Source: an uncultured Oscillibacter sp. (GTDB lineage Bacteria; Bacillota; Clostridia; Oscillospirales; Oscillospiraceae). Taken from it: 60,377 bases of DNA. The DNA lies in the NCBI GenBank assembly GCA_945868085.1, contig CAMBKF010000008.1, positions 1-60,377 on the forward strand. The letters are read 5' to 3'. The notes under the pieces were generated by a model. That model saw nothing but the letters and a program-made list of their open reading frames with translations, did no database searches and was not told the origin of the DNA. This document shows positions 1 through 7,927 of this stretch, piece by piece. How positions within the stretch are numbered: the stretch's first letter is position 1; every line of letters starts with the position of its first letter. A program made the position numbers and the translations under genes.

Positions 1-2
1 CC

Positions 3-1979
3 CGTCCCCGGGACGGCATCGACTTCTTCCCCCTGAGCGTGGACTTCGAGGAGAAGATGTACTCCGTGGGCCGCATCCCCGGCAGCTTTAACCGCCGCGA
101 GGGCCGCCCCGGCGAGAAGGGCATCCTCACCAGCCGCGTCATCGACCGGCCCATCCGCCCCCTGTTCCCCTCCGATTTCCGCAACGATGTGTCCGTCATG
201 TGTACCGTGATGGCGGTGGATCACGATTGCTCCCCCGAGGTAGCCGCCCTCATCGGCACCTCCGCCGCCCTGGCCATTTCTGACATTCCCTGGAACGGCC
301 CCGTGGCCGCCCTGAAGGTGGGCCTGGTGGATGGAAAGCTGGTCTTTAACCCCACCAGCGAGCAGCGCAAAGTCTCTGACCTGGACGTGACCGTGGTGTC
401 CACGGGCAAGAAGGTGGTCATGATCGAGGCCGGCGCCAACGAGGTGCCCAACGATGTGATGTACGAGGCCATCCGCATGGCTCACGAGGAGAATCAGAAG
501 CAGATCGCCCTCATCAATCAGATGGTCGCCGAGATCGGCAAGCCCAAGTTTGACTATCCCCACGCCGACTTCAACCAGGAGCTGTTTGACAAGATCGTTC
601 ACGACTTCATGGACGAGGCCAAGGCCGCCATGGACACCGACGACAAGAACGTCCGTGAGGCCCGCTGGAACGAGATGATCGAGCACTGGCACGAGAAGTA
701 TCTGGAGGAGTATCCGGATATGGACCAGTACCTGGACGAGTTCACCTACAAGTTCCAGAAGAAGATCGTGAAGGCCTGGCTGCTGGCGGGCCACCGTGTG
801 GATGGCCGCCAGAAGAATGAAATTCGTCCTCTGGACGCCGAAGTGGGCGTGCTGCCCCGGGTCCACGGCTCCGGCCTGTTCACCCGCGGCCAGACCCAGG
901 TGCTCTCCGTCTGCACCCTGGATACCCTGTCCGCCAATCAGAAGCTGGACACCATCTGGGAAGAGACCGAGAAGCGCTACATGCACCACTACAACTTCCC
1001 CGGCTACTCCGTAGGCGAGGCCAAGCCCGCCCGCAGCCCCGGCCGGCGTGAGATCGGTCACGGCGCCCTGGCTGAGCGTGCCCTGCTGCCCGTCATTCCC
1101 CCGGTAGAGGAGTTCCCCTATGCCATCCGCGTGGTGTCTGAGGTCGTGTCCTCCAACGGTTCCACCTCCCAGGGCTCCATCTGCGGCTCCACCCTGGCAC
1201 TGATGGATGCCGGCGTGCCCATCAAGGCCCCTGTGGCCGGCATCTCCTGCGGCCTGATCCAGGACGGCGACGACTTCACCACCTTTATCGACATCCAGGG
1301 CGTGGAGGACTTCCACGGCGAGATGGACTTCAAGGTGGCCGGCACCAAGAAGGGCATCACCGCCATCCAGATGGACCTGAAGAACGACGGCCTGACCATG
1401 GAGATCATCAAGAACGCTCTGGACATCACCTACGATGCCCGCTGCCAGATCCTGGACCAGGTCATGCTGCCCTGCATCGCCGAGCCCCGGCCCGAGGTCA
1501 GCAAGTACGCCCCCAAGATGGTCACCATGCACATTGACCCGGACAAGATCCGCGAGGTCATCGGCAAGGGCGGCAGCGTGATTCAGAAGATCGTGGCAGA
1601 GTCCGGCGCCAAGATCGACATCGACGACGACGGCACCATCCACATCGCCTCCCCCGACGCCGAGAGCTGCGCCATCGCCAAGAAGTGCATCGACGACATC
1701 GTGTTCGTGCCCGAGGTGGGCGCCCTGTACTATGGCCGCGTGGTGCGGCTGATGACCTTCGGCGCCTTCGTGGAGCTGGCCCCCGGCAAGGATGGCCTGG
1801 TGCACATCTCCAAGCTGGCCGACCACCGTATCGAGAAGGTGGAGGACGCCTGCAAGGTGGGCGACATGATGTGGGTAAAGGTCACGGAGATCGACGAAAA
1901 GGGTCGCGTGAACCTGAGCCACAAGGATGCCATGAAGGAGATCAAGGCCAAGGAGGCCGCCGGCGAGCCCATCAAGTAA
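3..1979 (+). CDS. pnp: Polyribonucleotide nucleotidyltransferase, 5' end cut off
   Basis: This is polynucleotide phosphorylase, which degrades RNA 3' to 5' using phosphate as part of mRNA turnover. The frame is open from base 3 and enters in the middle of the first RNase PH domain (GRIPGSFNRREGRP), so the true start lies upstream of the window. A second RNase PH domain follows (HRVDGRQKNEIRPL). Near the C-terminus are a KH domain with the GKGGSVIQKI loop and an S1 domain (YGRVVRLMTFGAFVEL). About 658 codons are present against roughly 700 for a whole protein. A GTG at 39 could be read as a start, but homology continues upstream of it. A strong terminator follows directly, so this is the last gene of its transcription unit. 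Confidence 0.97.
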   Translation, partial: RPRDGIDFFPLSVDFEEKMYSVGRIPGSFNRREGRPGEKGILTSRVIDRPIRPLFPSDFRNDVSVMCTVMAVDHDCSPEVAALIGTSAALAISDIPWNGPVAALKVGLVDGKLVFNPTSEQRKVSDLDVTVVSTGKKVVMIEAGANEVPNDVMYEAIRMAHEENQKQIALINQMVAEIGKPKFDYPHADFNQELFDKIVHDFMDEAKAAMDTDDKNVREARWNEMIEHWHEKYLEEYPDMDQYLDEFTYKFQKKIVKAWLLAGHRVDGRQKNEIRPLDAEVGVLPRVHGSGLFTRGQTQVLSVCTLDTLSANQKLDTIWEETEKRYMHHYNFPGYSVGEAKPARSPGRREIGHGALAERALLPVIPPVEEFPYAIRVVSEVVSSNGSTSQGSICGSTLALMDAGVPIKAPVAGISCGLIQDGDDFTTFIDIQGVEDFHGEMDFKVAGTKKGITAIQMDLKNDGLTMEIIKNALDITYDARCQILDQVMLPCIAEPRPEVSKYAPKMVTMHIDPDKIREVIGKGGSVIQKIVAESGAKIDIDDDGTIHIASPDAESCAIAKKCIDDIVFVPEVGALYYGRVVRLMTFGAFVELAPGKDGLVHISKLADHRIEKVEDACKVGDMMWVKVTEIDEKGRVNLSHKDAMKEIKAKEAAGEPIK

Positions 1980-2002
1980 GGCCCGGTTTACAGATGAATA
2001 GC

Positions 2003-2037
2003 AAAGGAGGACACCCGGTGGGTGTCCTCCTTTTTTT
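2003..2037 (+). terminator. Rho-independent terminator of pnp
   Basis: A perfect 14-bp stem (2003-2016 with 2020-2033) encloses a GGT loop and ends in a run of seven T (2031-2037). The GGACACCC/GGGTGTCC core is shared with the rpsT terminator at 11554-11580. Confidence 0.93.
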
Positions 2038-2078
2038 GTGGGGTGAATGGGGCTGTTGCGCGGTTTTTCGTCCTTACA

Positions 2079-2107
2079 TTGACAGAATTCGCCTAGTTTG
2101 CTATAAT
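2079..2107 (+). promoter_or_regulatory. Consensus sigma-A promoter for the 25-codon ORF
   Basis: TTGACA (2079-2084), a 17-bp spacer and TATAAT (2102-2107), with a TG one base upstream of the -10 (extended -10). Both hexamers match consensus perfectly. Transcription would start near 2114, just inside the left arm of the inverted repeat at 2113-2122. Confidence 0.85.
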
Positions 2108-2112
2108 TTCGT

Positions 2113-2310
2113 CAGGCGCTGCACGAACGGCAGGCGGTTGGCTACACCACCCGAAAGGGGGTGCTGCTTATGCGGATCACTTTACATATCGGACGGTTCA
2201 CCGTGACGATCATTGTGAAAAGCAGAAACCGCCACTCGGCAAAGTGACGGTTTCAAGGCTTCGCTTTGAACTCTTAACTAATCCGAGCTAACCGCTTGTC
2301 GCAGCGCCTG
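2113..2310. repeat. Inverted repeats closing the small-ORF module
   Basis: CAGGCGCTGC (2113-2122) is repeated inverted without mismatch at 2301-2310. A second pair (2134-2143 with 2287-2296) matches in 9 of 10 positions, and the tenth can form a G-U pair. A transcript crossing the module could therefore pair its 5' and 3' ends. Inside are a ribosome-site hairpin with a GAAA tetraloop (2145-2163), a hairpin with arms 2225-2231 and 2248-2254 containing the stop codon, and a third hairpin near 2251-2270. Confidence 0.8.
2170..2247 (+). CDS. 25-residue peptide, possible type I toxin-like product
   Basis: The ORF starts with ATG at 2170 and encodes a short peptide with a hydrophobic, beta-prone first half (ITLHIGRFTVTIIV) and a basic tail (KSRNRHSAK). 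An AAGGGGGTG ribosome site lies 7-15 bases upstream, but it falls in the 3' arm of a GNRA-capped hairpin (2145-2163), so translation may be restrained by RNA structure. A perfect promoter drives it, and a second perfect promoter drives an opposing RNA across its 3' end. I do not recognise a named family. The small hydrophobic-basic product, sequestered ribosome site and overlapping antisense transcript together resemble type I toxin-antitoxin loci. The toxin function is inference. The ORF could instead be an incidental reading frame in a structured RNA. Confidence 0.5.
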   Translation: MRITLHIGRFTVTIIVKSRNRHSAK

Positions 2311-2313
2311 TCT
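2217..2313 (-). ncRNA. Candidate antisense RNA opposing the small ORF
   Basis: A minus-strand transcript from the promoter at 2320-2347 would start near 2313. It meets a terminator-like hairpin (arms 2248-2254 and 2225-2231, with an inner CACT/AGTG pairing) followed by TGCTTTT. The predicted RNA of about 95 nt is fully complementary to the 3' part of the small-ORF transcript, including its last eight or so codons. This is the geometry of 3'-overlapping type I antitoxins such as B. subtilis RatA. Confidence 0.5.
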
Positions 2314-2319
2314 ACGTTT

Positions 2320-2347
2320 ATTATAGCAGAAAATTGGGGGCTGTCAA
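2320..2347 (-). promoter_or_regulatory. Consensus convergent promoter for the antisense RNA
   Basis: On the minus strand: TTGACA (2342-2347), a 16-bp spacer and TATAAT (2320-2325), again with TG one base upstream of the -10. It faces the promoter at 2079-2107 about 200 bp away. It points away from the AraC-type gene, so it is not that gene's promoter. Confidence 0.82.
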
Positions 2348-2393
2348 GTGGGGCTGCCCCTCTGCTTTCTGCCCGCCGAAGCATCCCCACTCC

Positions 2394-3571
2394 TTAGATC
2401 CGGCCCTTTTTCTGCCGGTATTTGCCCGGGGAGACCCCGGTGTATTTCTTGAAGACCCGGGCAAAGTAGCTCTGATCCTCAAAGCCGCAGGCGTGGGCAA
2501 CGTCCACCAGGGAGGCATTGCTCTCCAGCAGCAGCTGCTGGCTCCGCTTTACCCGGAAGCGGTTCAGATAGGCAAACAGGCTCTCCCCTGCCTCGGCCTT
2601 GAACAGGCTGCTGAGGTAGCCGGGACTGAGGCAGACCTCCGCCGCGATGCTCTCCAGGGTCAGCTTCTCCGCATAATGCTGGCGGATGAACCGCTGGGCG
2701 TTGAACAGGGCGTTGGAGTGGCGCACCTGCTGGAATTCAAAGGTATAGTCCATGAACCGGCGCAGCACGGAGGTAATCCAGCCGTAGAGCTGGTCCACGG
2801 TGGAAAACTCCCGGATGGCGGCCAGGTAGTCGCTGCGGCCGAAGATCTCCTGCACGTCCGCCCCGGCGCTGACACACGCCCGGGAGAGCATGACGGACAG
2901 CTCCATGACCCGGTGGCGCATGGCCTCCGTGTCGCCGCCGTTGGCAGCGTATGCCTGGGAAAACACCCGGTCCATGAGCTCCTTGGCCCCTTCCCGGTCC
3001 TGCTGCTCGATAAGCTGCTGCAGCTGGCGCTCCTCCTGGAGCGACGCGCCTAGGTCCGCCGTTTCCTCCTGCTCCACCCGCAGGGCCGCAGGCAGCGGGC
3101 GGAAGCCCTCGCTGAGCATGCCCTGGCAGAGGAACTCCAGCAGCCGGCCCAGAGTGTCGGACTGCTCCCGGCTCCACTGGGGGACCGGGTCGATGCACAC
3201 GGCGCTGGTCAGCTCGGCCACTTGCTCCTGGGCATCCTCCCGGTCATTGGTGAGAAACGGGCCGGCGGTGATGCCTCCCTCCAGCTCCCCGGCCTCCGAA
3301 CATATGCACTGGGCCACAAAGGCCAGGCCCAGGGGGCAATAATAGAGATAGGGGCTGTGCCAGCGGTAGGATTCGTTGCAGCCGTAGGCATGGGTGGCCC
3401 GTGCGCGGCAGCGGATATAGCTGACTCGTCGCAAAAATCCGGCAGGGGCGGCGTATCCCGCAGGATCTGAATATCCCGGGTGCTCACCGTCCGGCAGTCC
3501 ACGCCGCAAAGCAGCCGGATGTCCTGGCAGCACTGCCTGCAGCGCTGCAGCTGCACTTTTGATAACTGCAT
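2394..3571 (-). pseudogene. AraC-family regulator with PocR-like sensor, frameshifted
   Basis: The C-terminus is a clear AraC DNA-binding domain with two helix-turn-helix units (LTLESIAAEVCLSPGYLSSL and SLVDVAHACGFEDQSYFARVF). The N-terminal half resembles PocR-type ligand sensors, with conserved cysteines and YRWHSPYLYYCPLGL. The natural start is ATG at 3571, preceded by GAGAGGAGGGG, and runs MQLSKVQLQRCRQ. That frame leaves the PocR homology after PDFCDES, which resumes in the -1 frame as SYIRCRARA. The join lies near 3419-3432 and fits loss of one base. The gene is therefore broken, or the sequence has a one-base error. Its position next to the kinase/isomerase pair suggests it once controlled them. 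An in-frame ORF from 3533 has an unconvincing N-terminus. Confidence 0.75.
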
Positions 3572-3628
3572 GCGATCCCCTCCTCTCAGGTCAGTATATC
3601 ACAGGCTGCGGCCCAAATGCAACACGGC

Positions 3629-3650
3629 GGCAAACTCTGCGAGGCTTTTT
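3629..3650 (+). repeat. Tail fragment of the dispersed hairpin repeat
   Basis: The motif AACTCTGCGAGGCTTTTT matches the right end of the ~185-bp repeats at 46192-46377 and 51000-51182 and the fragment at 48383-48420. Only the terminal segment is present here, upstream of the AraC-type gene. Confidence 0.6.
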
Positions 3651-3662
3651 GACGACAATGTG

Positions 3663-3697
3663 CAACACAGCGGCGGATATGCTCCGCCGCTGTGTTG
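3663..3697. terminator. Strong hairpin after the kinase gene
   Basis: A perfect 15-bp inverted repeat (3663-3677 with 3683-3697) has a 5-base loop. It lies just past the stop of the minus-strand kinase gene and upstream of the AraC-type gene. Neither side has a convincing T run, so it may act as a transcript-end stabiliser rather than a classic terminator. Confidence 0.6.
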
Positions 3698-3711
3698 GGT
3701 TTCCTGTGTGC

Positions 3712-5259
3712 TTAACGAAAACGCTTGGAAATAGCATGATTGATGTCTTTCAGGGCGTCCTGCAGATGAACATAAATGTTCTGGTAGTAGTCGTTGTACT
3801 GCTCGTGCAGGGCATGATCCGGCTCATAGACGGTGACCTTGCGGCGCACGGCCTCCACGGCCTGCTGCTCGTTATCATAGATACCGATGCCAAGTCCCGC
3901 CACCATGGCCGCGCCCAGGGGCGTCGCCTCATAGAGTTCCGGGACCTCAAGACAATGGCCGGTGATGTCCGCCTTGTTCTGCATCCAGAACTTGTTGTAT
4001 GCCGCGCCGCCGGTGGCGATGATCCGCTGGGGCGAGCCCAGGCGGTTCTCCGTGAACGACTCCACCATCATGCGGAACTGGTAATCCAGACCCTCCATGA
4101 CGCTGCGCATCATGTCGCGTTTGCGCACGGCGTTGTGCAGGCCCACATAGGCGCCCATGGAATTGGGGTTCCGGTTGGGTGCGCCGGCGCCGGAGAAGTG
4201 CGGCAGGAACATGCAGCCGTTGCTGCCGGGAGGCGATTTGTGGCACGCGTCGATGATGGCGGTCCACACATCCACCTCCTGGGCCGAGGCGATCATACGC
4301 TCCTCGGCGCAGAGGTTCTTGCGCATCCACTCGGTCATGTCGCCGCTGACGGTGCTGCCCACATAGCAGCACTTGTCCTTGGCCACATGGCCCTCCAGGT
4401 AGTAGCCGCTCTCGTAGAGCTTGTCGGTGATGCTGATCTGATCCGTTGCCAGGACCAGCATTTCCCAGGTGCCGGTAATGTCCAGCAGCACCGATTCATC
4501 GATGGCGCCGGTAGCCAGGGCGGCGCAGATGTAGTCGTGTCCGCCCAGGACCACCACCGTGCCCGGTGCCAGGCCCGTTTCCCGGGCCGCCATGGGCAGG
4601 ATGGTACCCAGGACCCGGCCGGCCTGGTATGCCTTGGGAAAAATGCTCTTGGAGATCCCGGCCTCCCGCAGCAGATCGTCACACCAGTCGTGGGTCCGCT
4701 GGTCAAAGGCCGAGGTGCAGGTGGCCATGGAGTAATCCGTGGCCTTCACGCCGCAGAGCATGTAGTTGATATAGTCCTCGATGAGCAGCCACTTGTCCGT
4801 GGCGTCCATGATCTCCGGGTGATTCTCCTGGACCCACTGCATCCGGTAGATGGTGTCGATGGCCTGGGCGCGCTTGCCGGTCCGGTGGAAAATGTTCTCC
4901 GCGCCGATGCGCCGGGTGAAGGCCTCATACTGGGGGATGGTTCTGGGGCAGTGCCAGGAGATCATGGGATAGAGGGGATTGCCGTCCCGATCCATGGGCA
5001 GGCCGTCCATGCCGAAGCCCGTCACGGCCACCGCCTTGATCTCCTCCACATTCTTGATCTTGGAGGTCGCCTCCATGGAGGCGTACACCACGCAGTCCCA
5101 GATCCGCTTGGGATCCCAGACACACCAGGTGGGCTGGTCGGGATTGTCGTGGGTCAGCGGCGTGGGCTGCGAGCCGCAGGCGATCATGTTGCCGGTCTCG
5201 TCATAGACCACGGCCTTGATGCTGGTGGAGCCCAGGTCGATTCCCATTAAATATGCCAT
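3712..5259 (-). CDS. FGGY-family sugar kinase, L-fuculokinase-like
   Basis: This cytosolic kinase phosphorylates a ketose with ATP. At 515 residues it has the FGGY two-domain layout: an N-terminal phosphate-binding motif (MGIDLGSTSIKAVVYD), a DGNPLYPMISWHCPRT segment very like E. coli FucK, then GGHD and GTWEML, and a C-terminal ATP site (ATGGAAYNKFWMQ). The similarity favours a deoxyhexulose or pentulose substrate, but the exact sugar cannot be read from sequence. The gene follows a FucI-like isomerase 38 bp upstream on the same strand. The two make an aldose-to-ketose-phosphate module with no aldolase next to it. The ribosome site (AAGAAG) is weak. Confidence 0.85.
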   Translation of the reverse strand: MAYLMGIDLGSTSIKAVVYDETGNMIACGSQPTPLTHDNPDQPTWCVWDPKRIWDCVVYASMEATSKIKNVEEIKAVAVTGFGMDGLPMDRDGNPLYPMISWHCPRTIPQYEAFTRRIGAENIFHRTGKRAQAIDTIYRMQWVQENHPEIMDATDKWLLIEDYINYMLCGVKATDYSMATCTSAFDQRTHDWCDDLLREAGISKSIFPKAYQAGRVLGTILPMAARETGLAPGTVVVLGGHDYICAALATGAIDESVLLDITGTWEMLVLATDQISITDKLYESGYYLEGHVAKDKCCYVGSTVSGDMTEWMRKNLCAEERMIASAQEVDVWTAIIDACHKSPPGSNGCMFLPHFSGAGAPNRNPNSMGAYVGLHNAVRKRDMMRSVMEGLDYQFRMMVESFTENRLGSPQRIIATGGAAYNKFWMQNKADITGHCLEVPELYEATPLGAAMVAGLGIGIYDNEQQAVEAVRRKVTVYEPDHALHEQYNDYYQNIYVHLQDALKDINHAISKRFR

Positions 5260-5297
5260 AATTTGCTTCTTCTTTCTAACTCAGAGCCCGGTGCCGC

Positions 5298-6713
5298 TCA
5301 GCAGCCGGGATTCAGGCGGTCTTCCTGGATCGTCTTCATGCTGTAGAGCTTAGCCAGGTTCAGGAAGTCCTTGCGATAGTCGCCGTAGAAGGTGACCTTG
5401 TGCCAGCTAAACACGTCGGTATCCCAGTTGTCCAGCAGGACCTGGGCGTCAGGCACTTCGCCGGCCAGCTTCGTGCGGCAGCCCTTCTCCTCGGTGACAT
5501 TGCCCACGGCCTTGGCGGTATGCAGCGCCATGGAATGGGTCTCGATGTCCATCTTCACGGTGGTCACAGTCATGCCCACGGGCATGATGGTCTGGATGGA
5601 GGTGCTGTTGTGGTCCTCGCTGTGGGAGCGCAGGAAGTAGGGAGAGGGAGCGCTGTCCGGGCCAAACCACTTGGTGGCGGCGGAGCAGTGGGCATAGATG
5701 ATCTGGTTGGTGGCGGTGTCGATAACGGGGTCGGAGATGAAGCCGGCGCGGCCGGTCAGATAGCGGATGGCCAGCTGAGTCAGGGTGGAGTCGATGTCGG
5801 ACTCGCAGGTGCCGGTGAGGCCGTCATCGCACATCTGGGAGTGGCTCATGCAGGGATAGACGGACAGGTCCGTGGTGTAGAACATCATGATGCAGTCCAC
5901 GCTGACGGCATCGGCCTGCTCCTCTTCCACGCAGTGCTTCAGACCCAGATACATTCTGGCAGAATTGAACACGTCTTCCTTGCTGGGCTCGATGCAGCCC
6001 TCGGCGTTCTTCAGCCAGCGGTCTGCCACGGCCTGGGCCTCGGCCAGATCGGCGCCGTTGTAGTAACGCTCCAGGTCGGCCTTGGTCTTCAGAATGACCT
6101 CGATGCCGAAGTTCTCCTTGAGCTTGTTCAGCTTGTCCTTCAGACCCTCGGGGCCGGCCAGGTAGCGCTTCCAGGTGCTGCCGGTGCCCAGGGCTTCCTT
6201 CAGGAAGGCCTCGGTGCTCTCGCTGATGGGCTCAAAGTTCTTGAACAGAACGATCTTGGAGGAGGCCAGCTGCTTTCTCACATGCAGCAGACGGATGGCC
6301 TGGATGGTATCCTGGAAATCGGAGGAGGCCACCACCACGATGGGCAGGTGCTCCTTGTTGATGCGGGTGTTCAGGCGGACCAGGTCGCCGGAGCCGGCGT
6401 ACAGCTCATCCACGATGACGCCGGGCTTACCCAGGCGGACGAACTCGTTGGCCACGCCGATGCCGTGGGTGGCGTTGAAGATGACCACGCCGTCATACTG
6501 ATCGTTATCGGCGAAACCGGCCTGTGCTTCCTCGGCATTGCTGTAGTAAACGACGGTGAACTGGCAGTTGGGCAGGGCCGCCTGCAGCTGGGGCAGGTAA
6601 CGGTTCATCATGCCCTCGTGGTCAAAGTCCACATGGGGCCAGCCGGGATAGCCCTTCTTGCGCGCGCAGCACACCAGCTTGATATTGCTCTTCACATGAT
6701 CCGCGTAACTCAT
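5298..6713 (-). CDS. L-fucose/L-arabinose isomerase-family protein
   Basis: The protein has 471 residues and the overall look of the FucI/AraA isomerase superfamily. There is a Rossmann-like N-terminal part (VVIFNATHGIG, LGKPGVIVDELYAGSGDLVRL) and a C-terminal region with DCIMMFYTT, GTCESDIDSTLTQLAIRYLTGR and HSEDHNSTS, the last two probably carrying metal-binding acidic and histidine residues. It is shorter than FucI (about 590). It is probably a divergent aldose-ketose isomerase acting before the adjacent kinase. Start ATG 6713 has TTAGGAGG eight bases upstream. The substrate is unknown. L-fucose, D-arabinose or another deoxy or pentose sugar would fit the partner kinase. Confidence 0.75.
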   Translation of the reverse strand: MSYADHVKSNIKLVCCARKKGYPGWPHVDFDHEGMMNRYLPQLQAALPNCQFTVVYYSNAEEAQAGFADNDQYDGVVIFNATHGIGVANEFVRLGKPGVIVDELYAGSGDLVRLNTRINKEHLPIVVVASSDFQDTIQAIRLLHVRKQLASSKIVLFKNFEPISESTEAFLKEALGTGSTWKRYLAGPEGLKDKLNKLKENFGIEVILKTKADLERYYNGADLAEAQAVADRWLKNAEGCIEPSKEDVFNSARMYLGLKHCVEEEQADAVSVDCIMMFYTTDLSVYPCMSHSQMCDDGLTGTCESDIDSTLTQLAIRYLTGRAGFISDPVIDTATNQIIYAHCSAATKWFGPDSAPSPYFLRSHSEDHNSTSIQTIMPVGMTVTTVKMDIETHSMALHTAKAVGNVTEEKGCRTKLAGEVPDAQVLLDNWDTDVFSWHKVTFYGDYRKDFLNLAKLYSMKTIQEDRLNPGC

Positions 6714-7078
6714 TATAAAATCCTCCTAACAGTATATTGGTTTGCCTTGTTGTAATCTGTTTGCTGTGATTTCAGTATAAAGGAGGCCCGGGGGACATTC
6801 TTGCACAATATTACAAATTCAAGGATTTTTTTCGAAACGAAATGGGCGGGGCATACAAGATTTTCGGCGTTTTTTGTGGAGTTTGACGGCAAATGTCCGC
6901 TTGTCGCGCACGCACCGTGTAGAAACGTGTGGAATCGTCAGCGCAGGCGTTGTTTTTTGAGAGGAGGATCCACGGGTTCCGGCGGGATAATCTGTGGAAC
7001 TTTTTTAATTTCCCGACGGTTTTCCCGCAGTTTTTTCGCCTATTACTGTTATATTTGGAAAAAAAGGAGGCGTTCTGT
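6714..7078. other. Divergent intergenic region upstream of noc
   Basis: This AT-richer, 365-bp gap separates the minus-strand isomerase gene from plus-strand noc and should hold both promoters. No perfect promoter stands out. Possible -10 elements are TATACT on the minus strand near 6738 and 6776, and TATATT near 7050 for noc. TGTGGA occurs three times (6875, 6928, 6993), resembling half of a DnaA box. Confidence 0.5.
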
Positions 7079-7894
7079 GTGAAAAATATTCTTAAAACCG
7101 ACTTTCTTTCCAGCCGGGTCCGGTACATACCCTTGGAGCACATCGTGCCCAATCCCCACCAGCCTCGCCGCACCTTTGATCCGGAGGCCCTGTCGGAGCT
7201 GGCGGACAGCATCCGGCAATACGGCGTCCTGCAGCCTGCCACGGTGCGCACCCGGGGCAAAGACTATGAACTGGTGGCCGGGGAGCGGCGGTTCCGGGCG
7301 GCTAAGCTGGCGGGGCTGAAGGAGCTGCCGTGCCTCATCGCCCAGGTGGACGAGGAGGACTCGGCCCTGCTGGCCCTGATGGAGAACCTCCAGCGCCGGG
7401 ACCTGAACTATATGGAGGAGGCGGCGGCCATCGCCCAGCTGGTGCAGCGCTGGGGCCTGAGCCAGGAGGAGGCGGCCCGGAAGCTGGGCAAGAGCCAGTC
7501 CGCCGTGGCCAATAAGCTGCGGCTGCTGCGTCTGCCCGGCGCCGTGGTGGAGCTGCTGCAGCAGGGGGATCTGTCCGAGCGCCACGCCCGGGCGCTGCTG
7601 CGCCTGGCGGATGAGGAGGAGCAGCTGGCGGCGGCGAAAACCATCATCGCCCGGGGGCTGAACGTGGCGCAGACGGAGGAATACATCGAGTCGCTGCTGC
7701 GGAAGATCCAGGTCACGCCGCCCCACCGGCGGCCCACGTTCATCCTCAAGGATGTGCGGCTGTTTCTCAACAGCCTGGACCGCTCTCTGACCCTCATGCG
7801 CTCGGCAGGGGTAGACGCCGCCTGCGGCCGCCAGGACACGGAGGATGAGATCCTGCTCACCATCCGGATCCCCAAAGCAAGACGGGCGGGGTGA
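7079..7894 (+). CDS. noc: ParB-family nucleoid occlusion protein Noc
   Basis: Noc is a ParB-type CTPase/DNA-binding protein that binds chromosomal sites and keeps division septa off the nucleoid. The 271-residue product has the ParB N-terminal motifs (IVPNPHQPRRTFD, ELVAGERRFRAAKLAG, ENLQRRDLNYMEEA) and a central helix-turn-helix (LSQEEAARKLGKSQSAVANK) closer to Noc than to Spo0J. An ordinary parB lies at 58.6 kb, so this is the second paralogue. The start is GTG 7079, eight bases after AAAGGAGG. An upstream in-frame ATG at 6929 lacks such a site and has no homology. A bidirectional terminator follows. Confidence 0.9.
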   Translation: MKNILKTDFLSSRVRYIPLEHIVPNPHQPRRTFDPEALSELADSIRQYGVLQPATVRTRGKDYELVAGERRFRAAKLAGLKELPCLIAQVDEEDSALLALMENLQRRDLNYMEEAAAIAQLVQRWGLSQEEAARKLGKSQSAVANKLRLLRLPGAVVELLQQGDLSERHARALLRLADEEEQLAAAKTIIARGLNVAQTEEYIESLLRKIQVTPPHRRPTFILKDVRLFLNSLDRSLTLMRSAGVDAACGRQDTEDEILLTIRIPKARRAG

Positions 7895-7898
7895 AAAT

Positions 7899-7926
7899 AA
7901 AAAACGCTCCCGTAGGAGCGTTTTTT
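7899..7926. terminator. Bidirectional terminator between noc and the convergent gene
   Basis: A perfect 12-bp stem (7899-7910 with 7915-7926) has a CGTA loop. A runs on one side and T runs on the other allow termination in both directions. Confidence 0.93.
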
Positions 7927-7927
7927 A

